A DNA stretch of 64,000 nt from positions 434,001-498,000 of the forward strand of contig CAWHKV010000007.1 of NCBI GenBank assembly GCA_963830175.1, read 5' to 3'. The DNA is from JBBRBB01 sp963830175. Lineage in GTDB: Bacteria; Bacteroidota; Bacteroidia; Chitinophagales; Chitinophagaceae. Position numbers and translations under genes: made by a program. Each line of letters begins with the position of its first letter. Position 1 is the first letter of the stretch. Shown here one piece after another: positions 38,124 through 48,184 of this stretch. Below the pieces are notes generated by a model, which was not told where the DNA came from, did not search any database, and saw only the letters and a program-made list of their open reading frames with translations.

Positions 38124-39356
38124 ATGGCTTTATCCAATGCACCAAAAATGGTGGTTGCAAACCCCGGAAAAAATCCATACTTATTTCCATTTGTTCTTGT
38201 TACCAGTTTATTCTTTTTATGGGGATTGGCTTATGGGCTTCTAGATGTGCTCAACAAACATTTTCAGGAAGTCATGAGCATAGATAAAAGCCGCTCAACT
38301 TTATTGCAAATGGCCTATTTCGGCGCTTACTTTTTAGTTGCTCTGCCTGCAGGAATGTTTATGAAAAGGTTTGGGTATAAGCGCGGGATAATTATGGGCC
38401 TTTTTATGTATGCTTTGGGTGCATTTTTATTTTTTCCTGCTGCTGAACTAAGAAGTTTTAATTTTTTTTTATTAGCCCTTTTTATTTTAGCATCAGGTCT
38501 AACGTGCCTTGAAACAGCAGCGAACCCTTACGCTACGGTTCTGGGCAAACCAGAGACTTCAGCTTTCCGCCTCAACCTTTCTCAATGCTTTAATGGCATG
38601 GGCTCTTTTATAGGACCCATCATTGCTGCCAACTATTTTTTTAATGATCCCGATGCAGGAAATGGTGACCTTGGCTCCGTACAAATTGTTTACCTCGTTA
38701 TAGCTGCCATTGTATTATTGGTTGCGTTTTTATTTGTAAAAACGCCCCTTCCAGAAATAAAGGAAGAAGTGCAGCAACATATAAAAAAATCCGGGAAAAA
38801 ACTATTCAGTTATAAACATTTTACGGCAGCAATTGTAACGCAATTTTTTTATGTTGCAGCACAGGTTGGTATTGCTGCTTTGTTTATAAACTATTGCACA
38901 GAAGCAGAATCTTCCATCACAAGCAGCGAGGGCAGCTATTTGCTTTCTGGAAGCCTGCTGATATTTACCATTGGAAGGTTTGCAGGCACAGCACTTATGC
39001 GTAAAATATCGCCGGAAAAATTATTGCTTGTTTATGCGCTTATAAATATTGTATTATGCCTGGTAGTTGTTACCATGCAAAGCTGGTTATCAGTGTATAG
39101 CCTTATGGCTATTTTCTTTTTTGAATCAATTATGTTCCCAACCATTTTCGCACTGGGAATAAAAAACCTCGGTGTTCATACCAAGCAGGCATCCTCCTTT
39201 ATTATCATGGCGATTGTAGGAGGCGCAATTATGCCGTATTTTATGGGATTAGTTGCAGATCATTATTCTACTGCAATCTCTTACATCATTCCACTTTTTT
39301 GTTTTATCGTAGTTGGTTGGTTTGGTTATAAGGGAAGTAAAATTACATCAGCATGA
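38124..39356 (+). CDS. fucP: L-fucose:H+ symporter family permease
   Basis: 410 residues, twelve predicted membrane helices, MFS sugar:H+ symporter of the FucP group. Visible family features: LFFLWGLAYGLLDVLNKHFQ, GAYFLVALPAGMFMKRFGYKRGI, LTCLETAANPYATVLG, RLNLSQCFNGMGSFIGPI, and the late SIMFPTIFALGIKNLG. It takes up L-fucose (or a related sugar) across the inner membrane. It starts six bases after the SDR gene and its stop overlaps the dehydratase start by four bases (ATGA). Confidence 0.9.
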   Translation: MALSNAPKMVVANPGKNPYLFPFVLVTSLFFLWGLAYGLLDVLNKHFQEVMSIDKSRSTLLQMAYFGAYFLVALPAGMFMKRFGYKRGIIMGLFMYALGAFLFFPAAELRSFNFFLLALFILASGLTCLETAANPYATVLGKPETSAFRLNLSQCFNGMGSFIGPIIAANYFFNDPDAGNGDLGSVQIVYLVIAAIVLLVAFLFVKTPLPEIKEEVQQHIKKSGKKLFSYKHFTAAIVTQFFYVAAQVGIAALFINYCTEAESSITSSEGSYLLSGSLLIFTIGRFAGTALMRKISPEKLLLVYALINIVLCLVVVTMQSWLSVYSLMAIFFFESIMFPTIFALGIKNLGVHTKQASSFIIMAIVGGAIMPYFMGLVADHYSTAISYIIPLFCFIVVGWFGYKGSKITSA

Positions 39357-40988
39357 ACAAGGTTTTACGCATACATTCTGCCGACAATGTATTGGTTGCA
39401 TTAACCAACCTGCAAAAAAACGAAACCGTTTTTTTGAATGAGCCTTATGTAGTAATTGATAATATTCCAGCCAAACATAAATTTTTTTCAGTTGATTTAT
39501 TAGAAGGTGAAAAAGTGATCATGTATGGTGTAACTATTGGCACGGTTACACGCAATGTTTGTAAGGGCGAAAGGCTTACAGTCAATAATATTCAACATGC
39601 TGCGCAGCCTTATTCATTTAATAATAAAAAATATAATTGGGTCCCTCCCGATGTTTCGCATTTTGCTAACCGAACTTTTAATGGCTATCATCGTGCCGAC
39701 GGGCAGGTAGGTACAGCCAACTATTGGTTGTTTATCCCCACTGTATTTTGTGAAAACAGGAACCTCGATGTAATAAAAGAAGCACTCGTAAATGAATTGG
39801 GTTATGGAGTTAGTGAAAAATACAAAACCTATACCCGCCGCATTATTGCAGGCATATAATGCCGGGAATGATACGTATAAATTTGGAATAGAAAACGAAC
39901 CTGCCCAAAATGCTGACAGACCTTTTAAAAATATTGATGGTATAAAATTTTTAAATCACCAGGGCGGTTGCGGCGGCACCCGGCAGGATGCAGCCATTTT
40001 AGGAAAATTACTCGCTGCATATGCAGATCATCCTAATGTGGGGGGAATAACTTTATTAAGTTTAGGATGCCAGCATTTGCAGGTTTCAGATTTTTTTCAT
40101 TACTTAAAAGAGCGAAACCCTTCTTTCAAAAAGCCATTGCTTGTTTTTGAGCAACAACAGGAGCAAAGCGAAGAAGCACTTATTCGGTCAGCCATTTTCG
40201 AAACCTTTAAAGAACTTGTAGAATTAAATAAAGCGGAACGCCAGCCTGCACCCTTAAGTAAGTTAAGCATTGGTGTAAAATGTGGTGGCAGTGATGGATT
40301 CAGCGGAATTTCTGCAAACCCCGCCGTTGGCTACACCGCCGATCTTTTAGTTGCTCTTGGAGGTAAAATATTACTGGCAGAATTTCCTGAACTATGCGGC
40401 ACTGAACAGGAAATTTTAGACCGGTGCACCGATAAAAATCATGCAGATAAATTCATTCAATTAATGCAGTCTTACGATGCGTTGGCACATGCTTCAGGTT
40501 CCGGGTTTTTTATGAACCCATCTCCAGGTAATATAAAAGACGGACTTATTACCGATGCCATGAAGTCTGCAGGAGCCGTTAAAAAAGGTGGCACCTCTCC
40601 TGTAGTTGACGTGCTTGATTACACGGAACCTGCCACAAAACAAGGATTAAACCTGGTTTGTACCCCGGGTAATGACGTAGAAGCCACAACAGGAAAAGCC
40701 GCCTCTGGTGCAACCCTAATTTTGTTTACTACAGGTCTGGGCACGCCAACAGGCAACCCTGTTTGTCCAACAATAAAATTATCAACAAATACTGCGCTTG
40801 CCAATCGCATGCGTGACATTATTGATATCGATTGCGGCGAAATAATTACTGGCATAAAATCTATTGAAGAAATGGGCAAAGACATTCTGGAATACTGCAT
40901 ACAGGTTGCAAGCGGAAAAATAATTCCAAAAGCAGTGCAGTTAAACCAGGATGATTTTATTCCATGGAAACGCGGAGTAAGTTTATAA
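39353..40988 (+). CDS. UxaA/altronate dehydratase family protein (L-fuconate dehydratase candidate), frameshifted
   Basis: About 545 residues when joined. The first frame gives the SAF-like N-terminal domain and GYHRADGQVGTANYWLFIPTVFC. After a break near 39830 the second frame continues with FLNHQGGCGGTRQDAAILGKLLAAYADHPNVGG, the catalytic-domain GVKCGGSDGFSGISANPAVG, and the closing KRGVSL, all altronate-dehydratase family features. Iron-dependent enzymes of this family dehydrate hexonates to 2-keto-3-deoxy acids. Here the acid would be L-fuconate. A comparable UxaA-type enzyme serves fucose use in Campylobacter jejuni, whereas Xanthomonas uses an enolase-superfamily enzyme. Confidence 0.85.
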
Positions 40989-41015
40989 TCTCTCAACATA
41001 AAAATTAAAAAAAGT

Positions 41016-41791
41016 ATGTTTAATTTAAACAACAAGACAGCTATTATCACCGGCGGAGGAAGCGGTATTGGAAAATCAATTTCAAAAATTTTTTCTATAC
41101 AGCAGGCTACTGTTTACGTGTTGGATATGGATGAAATAAATGCAGAAAAAACCATAACTTGAGATTAATGAAAATAATGGCAACGGAATATTCTATTAAA
41201 TGCAATGTTGCTAACCAGCAGGAAGTTCTCGAAATCGTTAAAAATATTTTTAACAAAACAGGAAGCATAGACATTTTGGTTAATAACGCGGGCATTGCGC
41301 ATGTTGGAAATGCAGAAAATACAAGTGAATCTGATTTTGAAAGATTGTTTCAGGTAAACGTGAAAGGCGTATACAACATGATCTTCGCGGCAATTCCCTA
41401 CATGAAAAATAAGGGGGGCGTAATTATAAATATGGCATCAGTAGTTTCTTCTGTAGGCATACCCGATCGTTTTGCTTATTCCATGACCAAAGGCGCAGTC
41501 GTTGGCATAACACTGTCAGTTGCAAAAGATTATTTATCTTACAACATTCGCTGCAATTGCATTTCCCCTGCCCGTGTGCATACACCGTTCGTTGATGGTT
41601 TTATCGCAAAGAATTACCCGGGTAAAGAAAAAGAGATGTTTGAAAAGCTTTCCAAAACACAGCCCATTGGGCGGATGGCCGATCCTGATGAAATTGCATA
41701 CCTGGCATTATACTTAGCCTCTGATGAGGCTTCATTTATAACTGGCTGCGATTATCCGATTGATGGCGGCTTTATAAAACTGAACAATTAG
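41016..41791 (+). CDS. SDR family oxidoreductase (2-keto-3-deoxy-L-fuconate dehydrogenase candidate), frameshifted
   Basis: About 257 residues. The start MFNLNNKTAIITGGGSGIG is in a different frame from the rest; the frame changes between about 41155 and 41190. Later motifs are NNAG, INMASVVSS, YSMTK (catalytic Tyr/Lys) and a PIDGGFIKLNN end. In the pathway it would oxidise C4 of 2-keto-3-deoxy-L-fuconate, making the diketo substrate for the FAH-family hydrolase. Context supports the role; sequence alone does not prove the substrate. Confidence 0.82.
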
Positions 41792-41829
41792 CGTTGTTCT
41801 TTTTGTTTCTAAAATTTTAAATACAAAGC

Positions 41830-42780
41830 ATGTTATTCGAAAAAAAGATTTCCGGAGAAAAGGAAAATAAAAAGATCATTTTAACCAATACCCAATTTGG
41901 AACAGAGGCAGAAATATTTTGTTTCGGTGCTGCGCTTAATGCATTTCGTTTTAAACATAACGACAAATTGGTGAATGTGATCGATGGGTATAAAGACCCC
42001 ACAGAAGCCAGTAAAAAAATTACCGAAGGTTTTAAAAGTTCTAAACTCAGCCCTTTTGTAGGCAGGCTGAATAATGGTGAATACAATTTTGATGGGGATC
42101 ACTACAAGGTTGAAAAATTTTACCTGGAAGATCACGCCCTGCATGGCTTATTGTACGACGCCGTTTTTGAATTGACTGATTCAGGCGCCGACAATAAAAT
42201 TGCCTTTGCAGAATTTGATTACACCTACAACAAAGAAGATAAGGGTTTTCCTATTCCATATAACATGCATATTAGGTATGCCCTTGATACACAAGACAGG
42301 CTAACTATAACTACGCGTGTTACCAATAAAGGAAAAGTAATAATGCCCATTACAGATGGCTGGCATCCTTACTTTACTTTCCAGGTTCCGGTGGATGATT
42401 GCACCCTGCAAATTCGTGGTGAAAACCAAATAGAGTTAGATCAAACACTAATTCCAACCAATAAAAAAGTACACGACGACAGGTTTCTTAATCCCTGCCT
42501 ATTGGATGGAATACAATTAGATAATTGTTTTGAATTAAGTAATTATAACAATGAACCTCGTTGCTATTTCAGGTATGATAACTTGACACTGGCGATAGAA
42601 CCTGGAGCATCTTATCCCTTTTTGCAGGTATATACACCAAAGCACCGCAACAGCATTGCGCTGGAAAACATCAGCAGCCCACCGGATGCATTTAACAATA
42701 ACATTGGTTTAATGATATTGCAACCTGAAGAAGAAAAAGTATATTCTACCTCCTTTAGGCTGGTGAGTGATTTGCTATAA
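41830..42780 (+). CDS. Aldose 1-epimerase family protein
   Basis: 316 residues of the galactose mutarotase-like fold. SPFVGRLNNGEYNFDG, HALHGLLYDA (His) and PITDGWHPYF (His) resemble the catalytic region, with LAIEPGASYPFLQVYTP near the end. It equilibrates sugar anomers. As last gene of the operon it may act on the imported sugar or a second substrate, since a separate mutarotase is present. Its end overlaps the convergent ridA gene by six bases. Confidence 0.85.
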   Translation: MLFEKKISGEKENKKIILTNTQFGTEAEIFCFGAALNAFRFKHNDKLVNVIDGYKDPTEASKKITEGFKSSKLSPFVGRLNNGEYNFDGDHYKVEKFYLEDHALHGLLYDAVFELTDSGADNKIAFAEFDYTYNKEDKGFPIPYNMHIRYALDTQDRLTITTRVTNKGKVIMPITDGWHPYFTFQVPVDDCTLQIRGENQIELDQTLIPTNKKVHDDRFLNPCLLDGIQLDNCFELSNYNNEPRCYFRYDNLTLAIEPGASYPFLQVYTPKHRNSIALENISSPPDAFNNNIGLMILQPEEEKVYSTSFRLVSDLL

Positions 42781-43161
42781 AGACAATGTTGCGATCATAC
42801 TTATCTCAACATTCACACCTTTAGGTAACCCTTTAACAGCAACGGTTTCACGGGCAGGATAGTCACCATTGAAATAAGAGGCATACACATCATTCACATC
42901 ATTGAATAATGCCATGTCGCTTAAAAAAATGTTTGTTTTAACCACGTGTTCAAACGTTACATGTGCCTCATCCAGAATGGCGCGAAGGTTTTCCATAACC
43001 TGTTTGGCTTCGTTTGTAATATTGTCTGTAACCAGTTGACCTGTTGAAGGAATAAAGGCAACCTGTCCGCTAATAAACAATAAATCGCCTGTTTTAACTG
43101 CCTGGCTGTAAGGCCCGATAGGTGCCGGTGCATTTGTAGTATTTACGATCTGTTTTGCCAT
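42775..43161 (-). CDS. ridA: RidA family reactive imine/enamine deaminase
   Basis: 128 residues, the standard YjgF/YER057c/UK114 size. APAPIGPYSQAVKTGDLLFISGQVAF at the start, NLRAILDEAHVTFEHVVKTNIFLSDM in the middle, and the active-site Arg in YPARETVAVKGLPKGVNVEI. The enzyme hydrolyses 2-aminoacrylate and related reactive imines. It is divergent from the 3HCDH-like gene. Confidence 0.93.
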   Translation of the reverse strand: MAKQIVNTTNAPAPIGPYSQAVKTGDLLFISGQVAFIPSTGQLVTDNITNEAKQVMENLRAILDEAHVTFEHVVKTNIFLSDMALFNDVNDVYASYFNGDYPARETVAVKGLPKGVNVEISMIATLSL

Positions 43162-43233
43162 GATAATAGTTTTGTGGCAAGTTGCTGTTTTTCGTTCACC
43201 TGTGCAACCTATTTTTGCACATTAAACTTTTCT

Positions 43234-43881
43234 ATGACGATTGCTGTGCGTGCTAATGAACAACAAAAAAAGGAATTCTTAAGTAAAACCATACCCGACG
43301 ATATAAAAATTTCATGGCTGGATGAAGATGATATTCCCGTTATATTAAATGCTGATGCATACTTCGACCTGTTGTTTGATGAAGACGATATGGAGAATAA
43401 TGTGATGGTAGAAGACATACCTGTTTTTGCAAATGCTGTTTGCTGCACCTGCGGTGAAACAGGCAAGGATAATTACTTCAGAATAAATGCCTGGCCGGGT
43501 TTTCTCATGCATTCTATAATTGAAATAAGCTGCAATGGAAAATGCACATCTAAAAAAAAGGCCGAAGAAGTATTAAATAAATTAGGGTGGAAATTTACCT
43601 GGGTGCCCAATGTGGCAGGTTTAGTTTCAGCCCGCATCATTTGCATGATAATAAATGAAGCCTACTATGCCCTGCAGGATGATGTAAGTACAAAAGAAGA
43701 TATTGACATTGCTATGAAACTGGGTACAAACTATCCCTATGGACCTTTTGAATGGAGTAAAAAACTGGGACTGAATAAAATTCATTCTCTGCTTAATAAA
43801 TTGGCGGAGACCGAACCCCGGTATGCACCCGCACCGTTGTTATCAAAGGAGGCTGTAGAAGGGCAAACAGTAAATTATTAG
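43234..43881 (+). CDS. 3-hydroxyacyl-CoA dehydrogenase family protein lacking an intact Rossmann domain
   Basis: 215 residues from MTIAVRANEQQKK. The C-terminal half is a clear 3HCDH C-terminal domain: INAWPGFLMHS, LGWKFTWVPNVAGLVSARIICMIINEAY, and DIAMKLGTNYPYGPFEWSKK. The N-terminal 75 residues contain no GxGxxG nucleotide-binding motif and are acidic (LDEDDIPV, DEDDMEN), so NAD-dependent catalysis is doubtful. A CCTCG cluster occurs near residue 70. It may be a regulatory or scaffolding homologue in fatty acid oxidation, or a partner of a separate NAD-binding protein. Confidence 0.75.
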   Translation: MTIAVRANEQQKKEFLSKTIPDDIKISWLDEDDIPVILNADAYFDLLFDEDDMENNVMVEDIPVFANAVCCTCGETGKDNYFRINAWPGFLMHSIIEISCNGKCTSKKKAEEVLNKLGWKFTWVPNVAGLVSARIICMIINEAYYALQDDVSTKEDIDIAMKLGTNYPYGPFEWSKKLGLNKIHSLLNKLAETEPRYAPAPLLSKEAVEGQTVNY

Positions 43882-43884
43882 TCA

Positions 43885-44931
43885 TTAATTTTTATTGGCA
43901 AGTTGGCCGCATGCTGCATCAATATCTTTTCCGCGACTTCTTCGTAAACGAACATTAACGCGGTTTGCCTCTAAAAATTCAATAAAGCTGGTCATGCTTT
44001 TTTCTGAGGGTTTATTAAATCTTACTCCTTCTACGGGGTTATATTCTATAACATTCACCAGGTCTGCCGGCACCTGCCTGTAGATCTTAATCAGCTCTTC
44101 TGCATCTTGTTGCGAATCGTTGAACTTGTCGAATAAAATATACTCGAACGAAATAGCATTCTTCGTGAACTTGTAGTAATAATTCAACGCATCTATAAGT
44201 GACCGGATATTGTTTGATTCGTTTATTGGCATTATCTCGTTTCGCTTTTTATCATTGGGTGCATGCAGCGATAATGCCAGTTTAAAACGCACTTTATCTT
44301 CGCCTAGTTTTTTAATCATCCTGGCTATACCCGCTGTAGAAACGGTGATCCTGCGGGGGCTCATGCCCATACCATCATCCGCACTGATGCGCTCCACAGC
44401 TTTTATAACATTGGCATAATTTAACAGTGGTTCGCCCATACCCATAAAAACAATATTGGTAAGCTTTTGCTGGTACTGTTTTTCACTTTGTTTATTTATG
44501 AGTGCTACCTGGTCGTATATCTCATCAAAATTCAGGTTGCGTTTGCGGTCTAAAAATCCGGTTGCGCAAAACTTGCAGCTTAGGCTACAACCAACCTGCG
44601 ACGATACACAAACCGTTTTTCTTTCTTCAGTAGGTATAAGAACCCCTTCCAAAAAATGATTATCGTAAGTTTTAAACCGCGTTTTAACGGTACCATCGGT
44701 GCTTTGCTGAACAGTATCAATAGTAAGCGCGGGCAGGGTAAAATCATTGGCAAGTTTTGCCCGTAATTCCTTTCCCAGGTTGCTCATATCTTCAAAGGTG
44801 GATGCGTGCTTAGACCAAAGCCATTCATGCACCTGCTTAGCACGAAATTTCTTTTCGCCGAATGAAATAAAGTATGATTCTAACTCGGAAAGATTTAAAT
44901 CCCTGATATTTTTTTGAGAAACCGTGATCAT
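43885..44931 (-). CDS. rlmN: 23S rRNA (adenine-C2)-methyltransferase RlmN
   Basis: 348 residues from MITVSQKNIRDLN; an upstream Met 33 bases earlier is less likely. Radical-SAM CxxxCxxC is Cys115, Cys119, Cys122 in VGCSLSCKFCATGF. The GMGEPLLNYANV and C-terminal methyl-acceptor RGKDIDAACGQL (catalytic Cys) are present. It methylates A2503 of 23S rRNA and A37 of some tRNAs. It converges with the 3HCDH-like gene and diverges from the thiolase. Confidence 0.95.
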   Translation of the reverse strand: MITVSQKNIRDLNLSELESYFISFGEKKFRAKQVHEWLWSKHASTFEDMSNLGKELRAKLANDFTLPALTIDTVQQSTDGTVKTRFKTYDNHFLEGVLIPTEERKTVCVSSQVGCSLSCKFCATGFLDRKRNLNFDEIYDQVALINKQSEKQYQQKLTNIVFMGMGEPLLNYANVIKAVERISADDGMGMSPRRITVSTAGIARMIKKLGEDKVRFKLALSLHAPNDKKRNEIMPINESNNIRSLIDALNYYYKFTKNAISFEYILFDKFNDSQQDAEELIKIYRQVPADLVNVIEYNPVEGVRFNKPSEKSMTSFIEFLEANRVNVRLRRSRGKDIDAACGQLANKN

Positions 44932-45032
44932 GCTGCAAAGATAAGCTGACAGTCGTGGCTGCATGAATCATTTAAACCAAACGGGTTAACTTGCGTGGTT
45001 TTTAACGTATTGCTGCCATAATTTTAATGTAC

Positions 45033-45048
45033 AAGTGTGCGACGCAAC
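45033..45048 (-). repeat. Short intergenic repeat, copy 1
   Basis: The minus-strand motif GTTGCGTCGCA followed by CACTT recurs at 53601-53618 with two extra bases in the middle. Both copies lie in intergenic DNA next to AT-rich sequence with nearby GGCAGC/AGCAGC words. The core TTGCG/CGCAA is self-complementary. Confidence 0.45.
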
Positions 45049-45093
45049 GGCAGCCAAATGGCAATTCAATTGCCGGTAACCAAAAATATTTGA

Positions 45094-46287
45094 ATGGAAA
45101 CAAGCTTTGTTATAGACGCAATAAGAACGCCTGTTGGAAAATATGGGGGCAAACTAAGCTCTATACGCCCCGATGATCTTCTGGCGATTGCTATAAAACA
45201 TTTACTGCAACGCAACCCTTCATTAGATGTGAACCTGGTGGAGGATGTAATAGCAGGTGCAGCCAACCAGGCAGGTGAAGACAATCGCAACGTTGCACGG
45301 ATGGCGGCCCTACTGGCAGGTTTACCTGTTTCTGTGGCGGGTATTACCGTTAACAGGCTGTGTGCCAGTGGACTGCAATCTATAATGGATGCAAGCCGGG
45401 CTATACAATGTGGGGACGGAGAAGTGTTTATTGCAGGTGGAGTAGAAAGTATGACCAGGGCACCCTTTGTAATGGCGAAAAGTGATGTAGCTTTTGGGCG
45501 CACCCCTGAAATGTATGATACCACGCTGGGATGGCGTTTTATTAATAAAAAACTGGCAGATAAATATCATCCATATACGATGGGCGAAACTGCAGAAAAT
45601 GTGGCTGAAAAATTTAATGTTAGCCGCGAGGAACAGGATGCCTTTGCGCTTAGCTCCCAAAACAAATATTTTGCTGCACTGGAAGCCGGTAAATGGACGG
45701 ATGAGATTATTTCTGTTGAGATTATTGAAAACAAAAAGCCGGTAACATTTATTGAGGATGAGCATCCACGCCGGACTTCTCTTGAAAAACTTGCATCTCT
45801 TAAGCCTGCTTTTAAAAAAGGTGGTACCGTAACCGCCGGAAACAGCAGCGGTATTAATGATGGTTCGGCTGCATTGTTACTGTCAAACGAAAAAACAGTA
45901 AAGTCTTCCGGGCTTAAGCCATTAGCCAGCGTGGTAAGTATGGCTGTTGCAGGTGTTGATCCGGCTATCATGGGAATGGGACCGGTGCCCGCCACCAGGA
46001 AAGCACTACAGCGTGCAGGCTTAAAAATAAATGACCTTGGACTGATTGAATTAAATGAAGCCTTCGCTTCTCAAAGCATTGCGTGCATGCGGGAACTGGA
46101 TTTGGACCCTGCTATTGTAAATGTTAATGGTGGCGCCATTGCCTTAGGTCACCCGCTGGGCGCAAGTGGTGCAAGACTTTCAACAACCCTTATTCACGAA
46201 ATGAAAAAGACCAACACGCGGTATGGATTAGCCACCATGTGCATTGGCGTTGGACAGGGTGCAGCCATTATATATGAACTAGCCTAA
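45094..46287 (+). CDS. Thiolase (acetyl-CoA acetyltransferase / 3-oxoadipyl-CoA thiolase type)
   Basis: 397 residues. The nucleophile Cys90 (NRLCASGLQSI) and the C-terminal pair in GHPLGASGAR (His) and MCIGVGQGAAI (Cys) form the complete thiolase active site. The N terminus SFVIDAIRTPVGKYGGKLSSIRPDDL resembles the PcaF/PaaJ group acting on 3-oxoadipyl-CoA, but ordinary acetoacetyl-CoA thiolase activity is equally possible. No aromatic catabolic genes are adjacent. Confidence 0.9.
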   Translation: METSFVIDAIRTPVGKYGGKLSSIRPDDLLAIAIKHLLQRNPSLDVNLVEDVIAGAANQAGEDNRNVARMAALLAGLPVSVAGITVNRLCASGLQSIMDASRAIQCGDGEVFIAGGVESMTRAPFVMAKSDVAFGRTPEMYDTTLGWRFINKKLADKYHPYTMGETAENVAEKFNVSREEQDAFALSSQNKYFAALEAGKWTDEIISVEIIENKKPVTFIEDEHPRRTSLEKLASLKPAFKKGGTVTAGNSSGINDGSAALLLSNEKTVKSSGLKPLASVVSMAVAGVDPAIMGMGPVPATRKALQRAGLKINDLGLIELNEAFASQSIACMRELDLDPAIVNVNGGAIALGHPLGASGARLSTTLIHEMKKTNTRYGLATMCIGVGQGAAIIYELA

Positions 46288-46290
46288 GCG

Positions 46291-46704
46291 TTATTTATAA
46301 TACTGCTCATCCAGGTAAAACAAACCATCACTTTTTTTCCAATACCACAATTGCTTTTTGTAAATGTAATAGGTTCCGCGCTGAGACTTTTCGTGCAATT
46401 TTGGATTTACATACAACACCCGAGGCGGTACTGAACCAAAACGGGCTGTGAGATTGGCTTTCTGTTGTGGGGTAAAACCACGTGAAAGTTGCAGGTAATC
46501 CGGTTTCAGGTTTTCGCCTTTCGGAAGTTTGGACTGAGGCGTATAAATTTTCCCGGAACCATCACTAACAACCATAACAGTTGGAGCCGCTGCGGGTTTT
46601 GGAACTACTACCGGCTTTGGATCTTCAACCTTTTCAGGTACCGATTTTTTATGACAGGCTGCTGCTAAAAAAAGGCAGGAACATATTACCAAGAGATTTT
46701 TCAT
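46291..46704 (-). CDS. Hypothetical small lipoprotein
   Basis: 137 residues starting MKNLLVICSCLFLAAAC with Cys17 as lipidation site. A proline/valine/alanine-rich spacer (DPKPVVVPKPAAAP) leads to a small charged C-terminal domain (FGSVPPRVLYVNPKLHEKSQRGTYYIYKKQLWYWKKSDGLFYLDE). No catalytic motif is seen; related small lipoproteins of unknown role are frequent in Bacteroidota. It ends three bases from the convergent thiolase gene. Confidence 0.65.
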   Translation of the reverse strand: MKNLLVICSCLFLAAACHKKSVPEKVEDPKPVVVPKPAAAPTVMVVSDGSGKIYTPQSKLPKGENLKPDYLQLSRGFTPQQKANLTARFGSVPPRVLYVNPKLHEKSQRGTYYIYKKQLWYWKKSDGLFYLDEQYYK

Positions 46705-46736
46705 TACCAGTAGCCAACCGAATATTGTGCCAGAAC

Positions 46737-48093
46737 TTATGCGAGAAATGTTGAAAGTTCGGCCAGTGAAACAGATTGCTGTTCCCCCGAAATAATATTC
46801 TTTACTGTGCAGGTATTTTCTGCCAGTTCGGTAGAACCAATTATTACAACAAAAGGAATATTTTTTTTCTCGGCATACTTAAACTGTTTACCAAATTTTT
46901 CCTGTTCATGAAATAATTCGCAGGAGATGTTGTTTTGCCTGAGTTGCTGCATGATGTTATACGCAGCGCGGCTTTCATTTTCACCCAAATTAAAAAAGAG
47001 CACCCTGGTTGTTTGTTGCGCAGAAGCCGGAAAAAGATTCAGTTCTTCCATTACATCAAAAATGCGGTCAACCCCGAAACTTATACCAACACCGGGCACA
47101 TTAGGTACTCCGAATAAGCCGGTAAGATCATCATACCTTCCACCGCCGCCAATGCTGCCCATTTGTATGTTTTTGGCGCGAATTTCAAAAATGGTTCCTG
47201 TATAATAGTTTAACCCGCGGGCAAGGGTTAGATCAATCATAACATTTGCGGGAATACCCGGAAAGCTTAATAAATAGTTAAGCTCATCCATGCCCTTTGA
47301 ACCTTCAGCAGATGTAATAAACAGGCTTTTTAGGGCACCCAGTTTTTCAGTATTGGACCCCGTTATTTGTAAAAATTTTTCAATGGAGGTTATATGTGTT
47401 TCACTAATATTTCTTGCTGCCAATTCTTTTTTTACCCCATCCATTCCTATTTTATCGAGCTTATCAATCGCAACGGTTACAGGCACAAGATTTTCTTTGC
47501 CTCCACACATTTCGGCTAATGCAACTAATACCTTGCGATTATTCAGGCGTATTTCAACGCTCATCCCGAGCTTATTGAAAACTACCGCATACATGCGAAT
47601 AAACTCTACTTCATTTAATAAAGAATTACTGCCAACGATATCTGCATCGCACTGGTAAAATTCGCGGTAACGCGCCTCGCTGCGGACGGTCTGCACGCCA
47701 CACTGGCTGCATCTGGTAACGCTTAAAAGGAAAGGTTAGCAGCCCATGATTCATAGCTACATACCGGGCAAATGGAATGGTCAGATCATAACGCAAAGCA
47801 CTTTCAGTTAATTGTTTGGAATTTTTTCCTGAAAGGATGGTTTCCAAACCCTGGCGGGATTGATCATGTTTGGAAGGATTATCGAGCCCATTATTAAGGA
47901 TTTTAAAAATGAGTTTATCCCCTTCATCACCATATTTGCCGGTTAGTGTTTCCAGGTTTTCCATGGCAGGTGTTTCCAGGGGCTGAAAACCGTACAATTC
48001 AAATACATTTTGAATGGTATCGAAAATGTAGGTTCGCTTCTTAACGGTTTCAGCATTAAAATCTCTTGTACCCTGCGGAAGTGTTGGCTTCAT
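46737..48093 (-). CDS. hisS: Histidyl-tRNA synthetase, frameshifted
   Basis: About 450 residues in two frames, beginning MKPTLPQGTRDFNAETV. Motif 2 region MQPVWRADRPQRG is in the first frame; the next residues RYREFYQCDADIVGSNS are in the second. The break is therefore near 47690. Later features are the LARGLNYYTGTIFEIR histidine-binding loop, GGGRYDDLTGLFG and a C-terminal anticodon-binding domain. The enzyme charges tRNA-His. Because it is normally essential and both halves keep good family sequence, an assembly indel is more likely than real disruption. Confidence 0.92.
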
Positions 48094-48184
48094 AATCAAC
48101 AAACATGGTGAATATGCGCAAATGTATTGCAATGTTCATACACCCATGCTGCCCGCTTTGTAAGAAGTATGTTGAAATGAAAAT

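Noticed and set aside
39792..39859. Two separate small UxaA proteins as in the split C. jejuni genes.
   Set aside because: The frames overlap within one domain and continue the same homologous sequence; a shift error is simpler than a natural split at this point.
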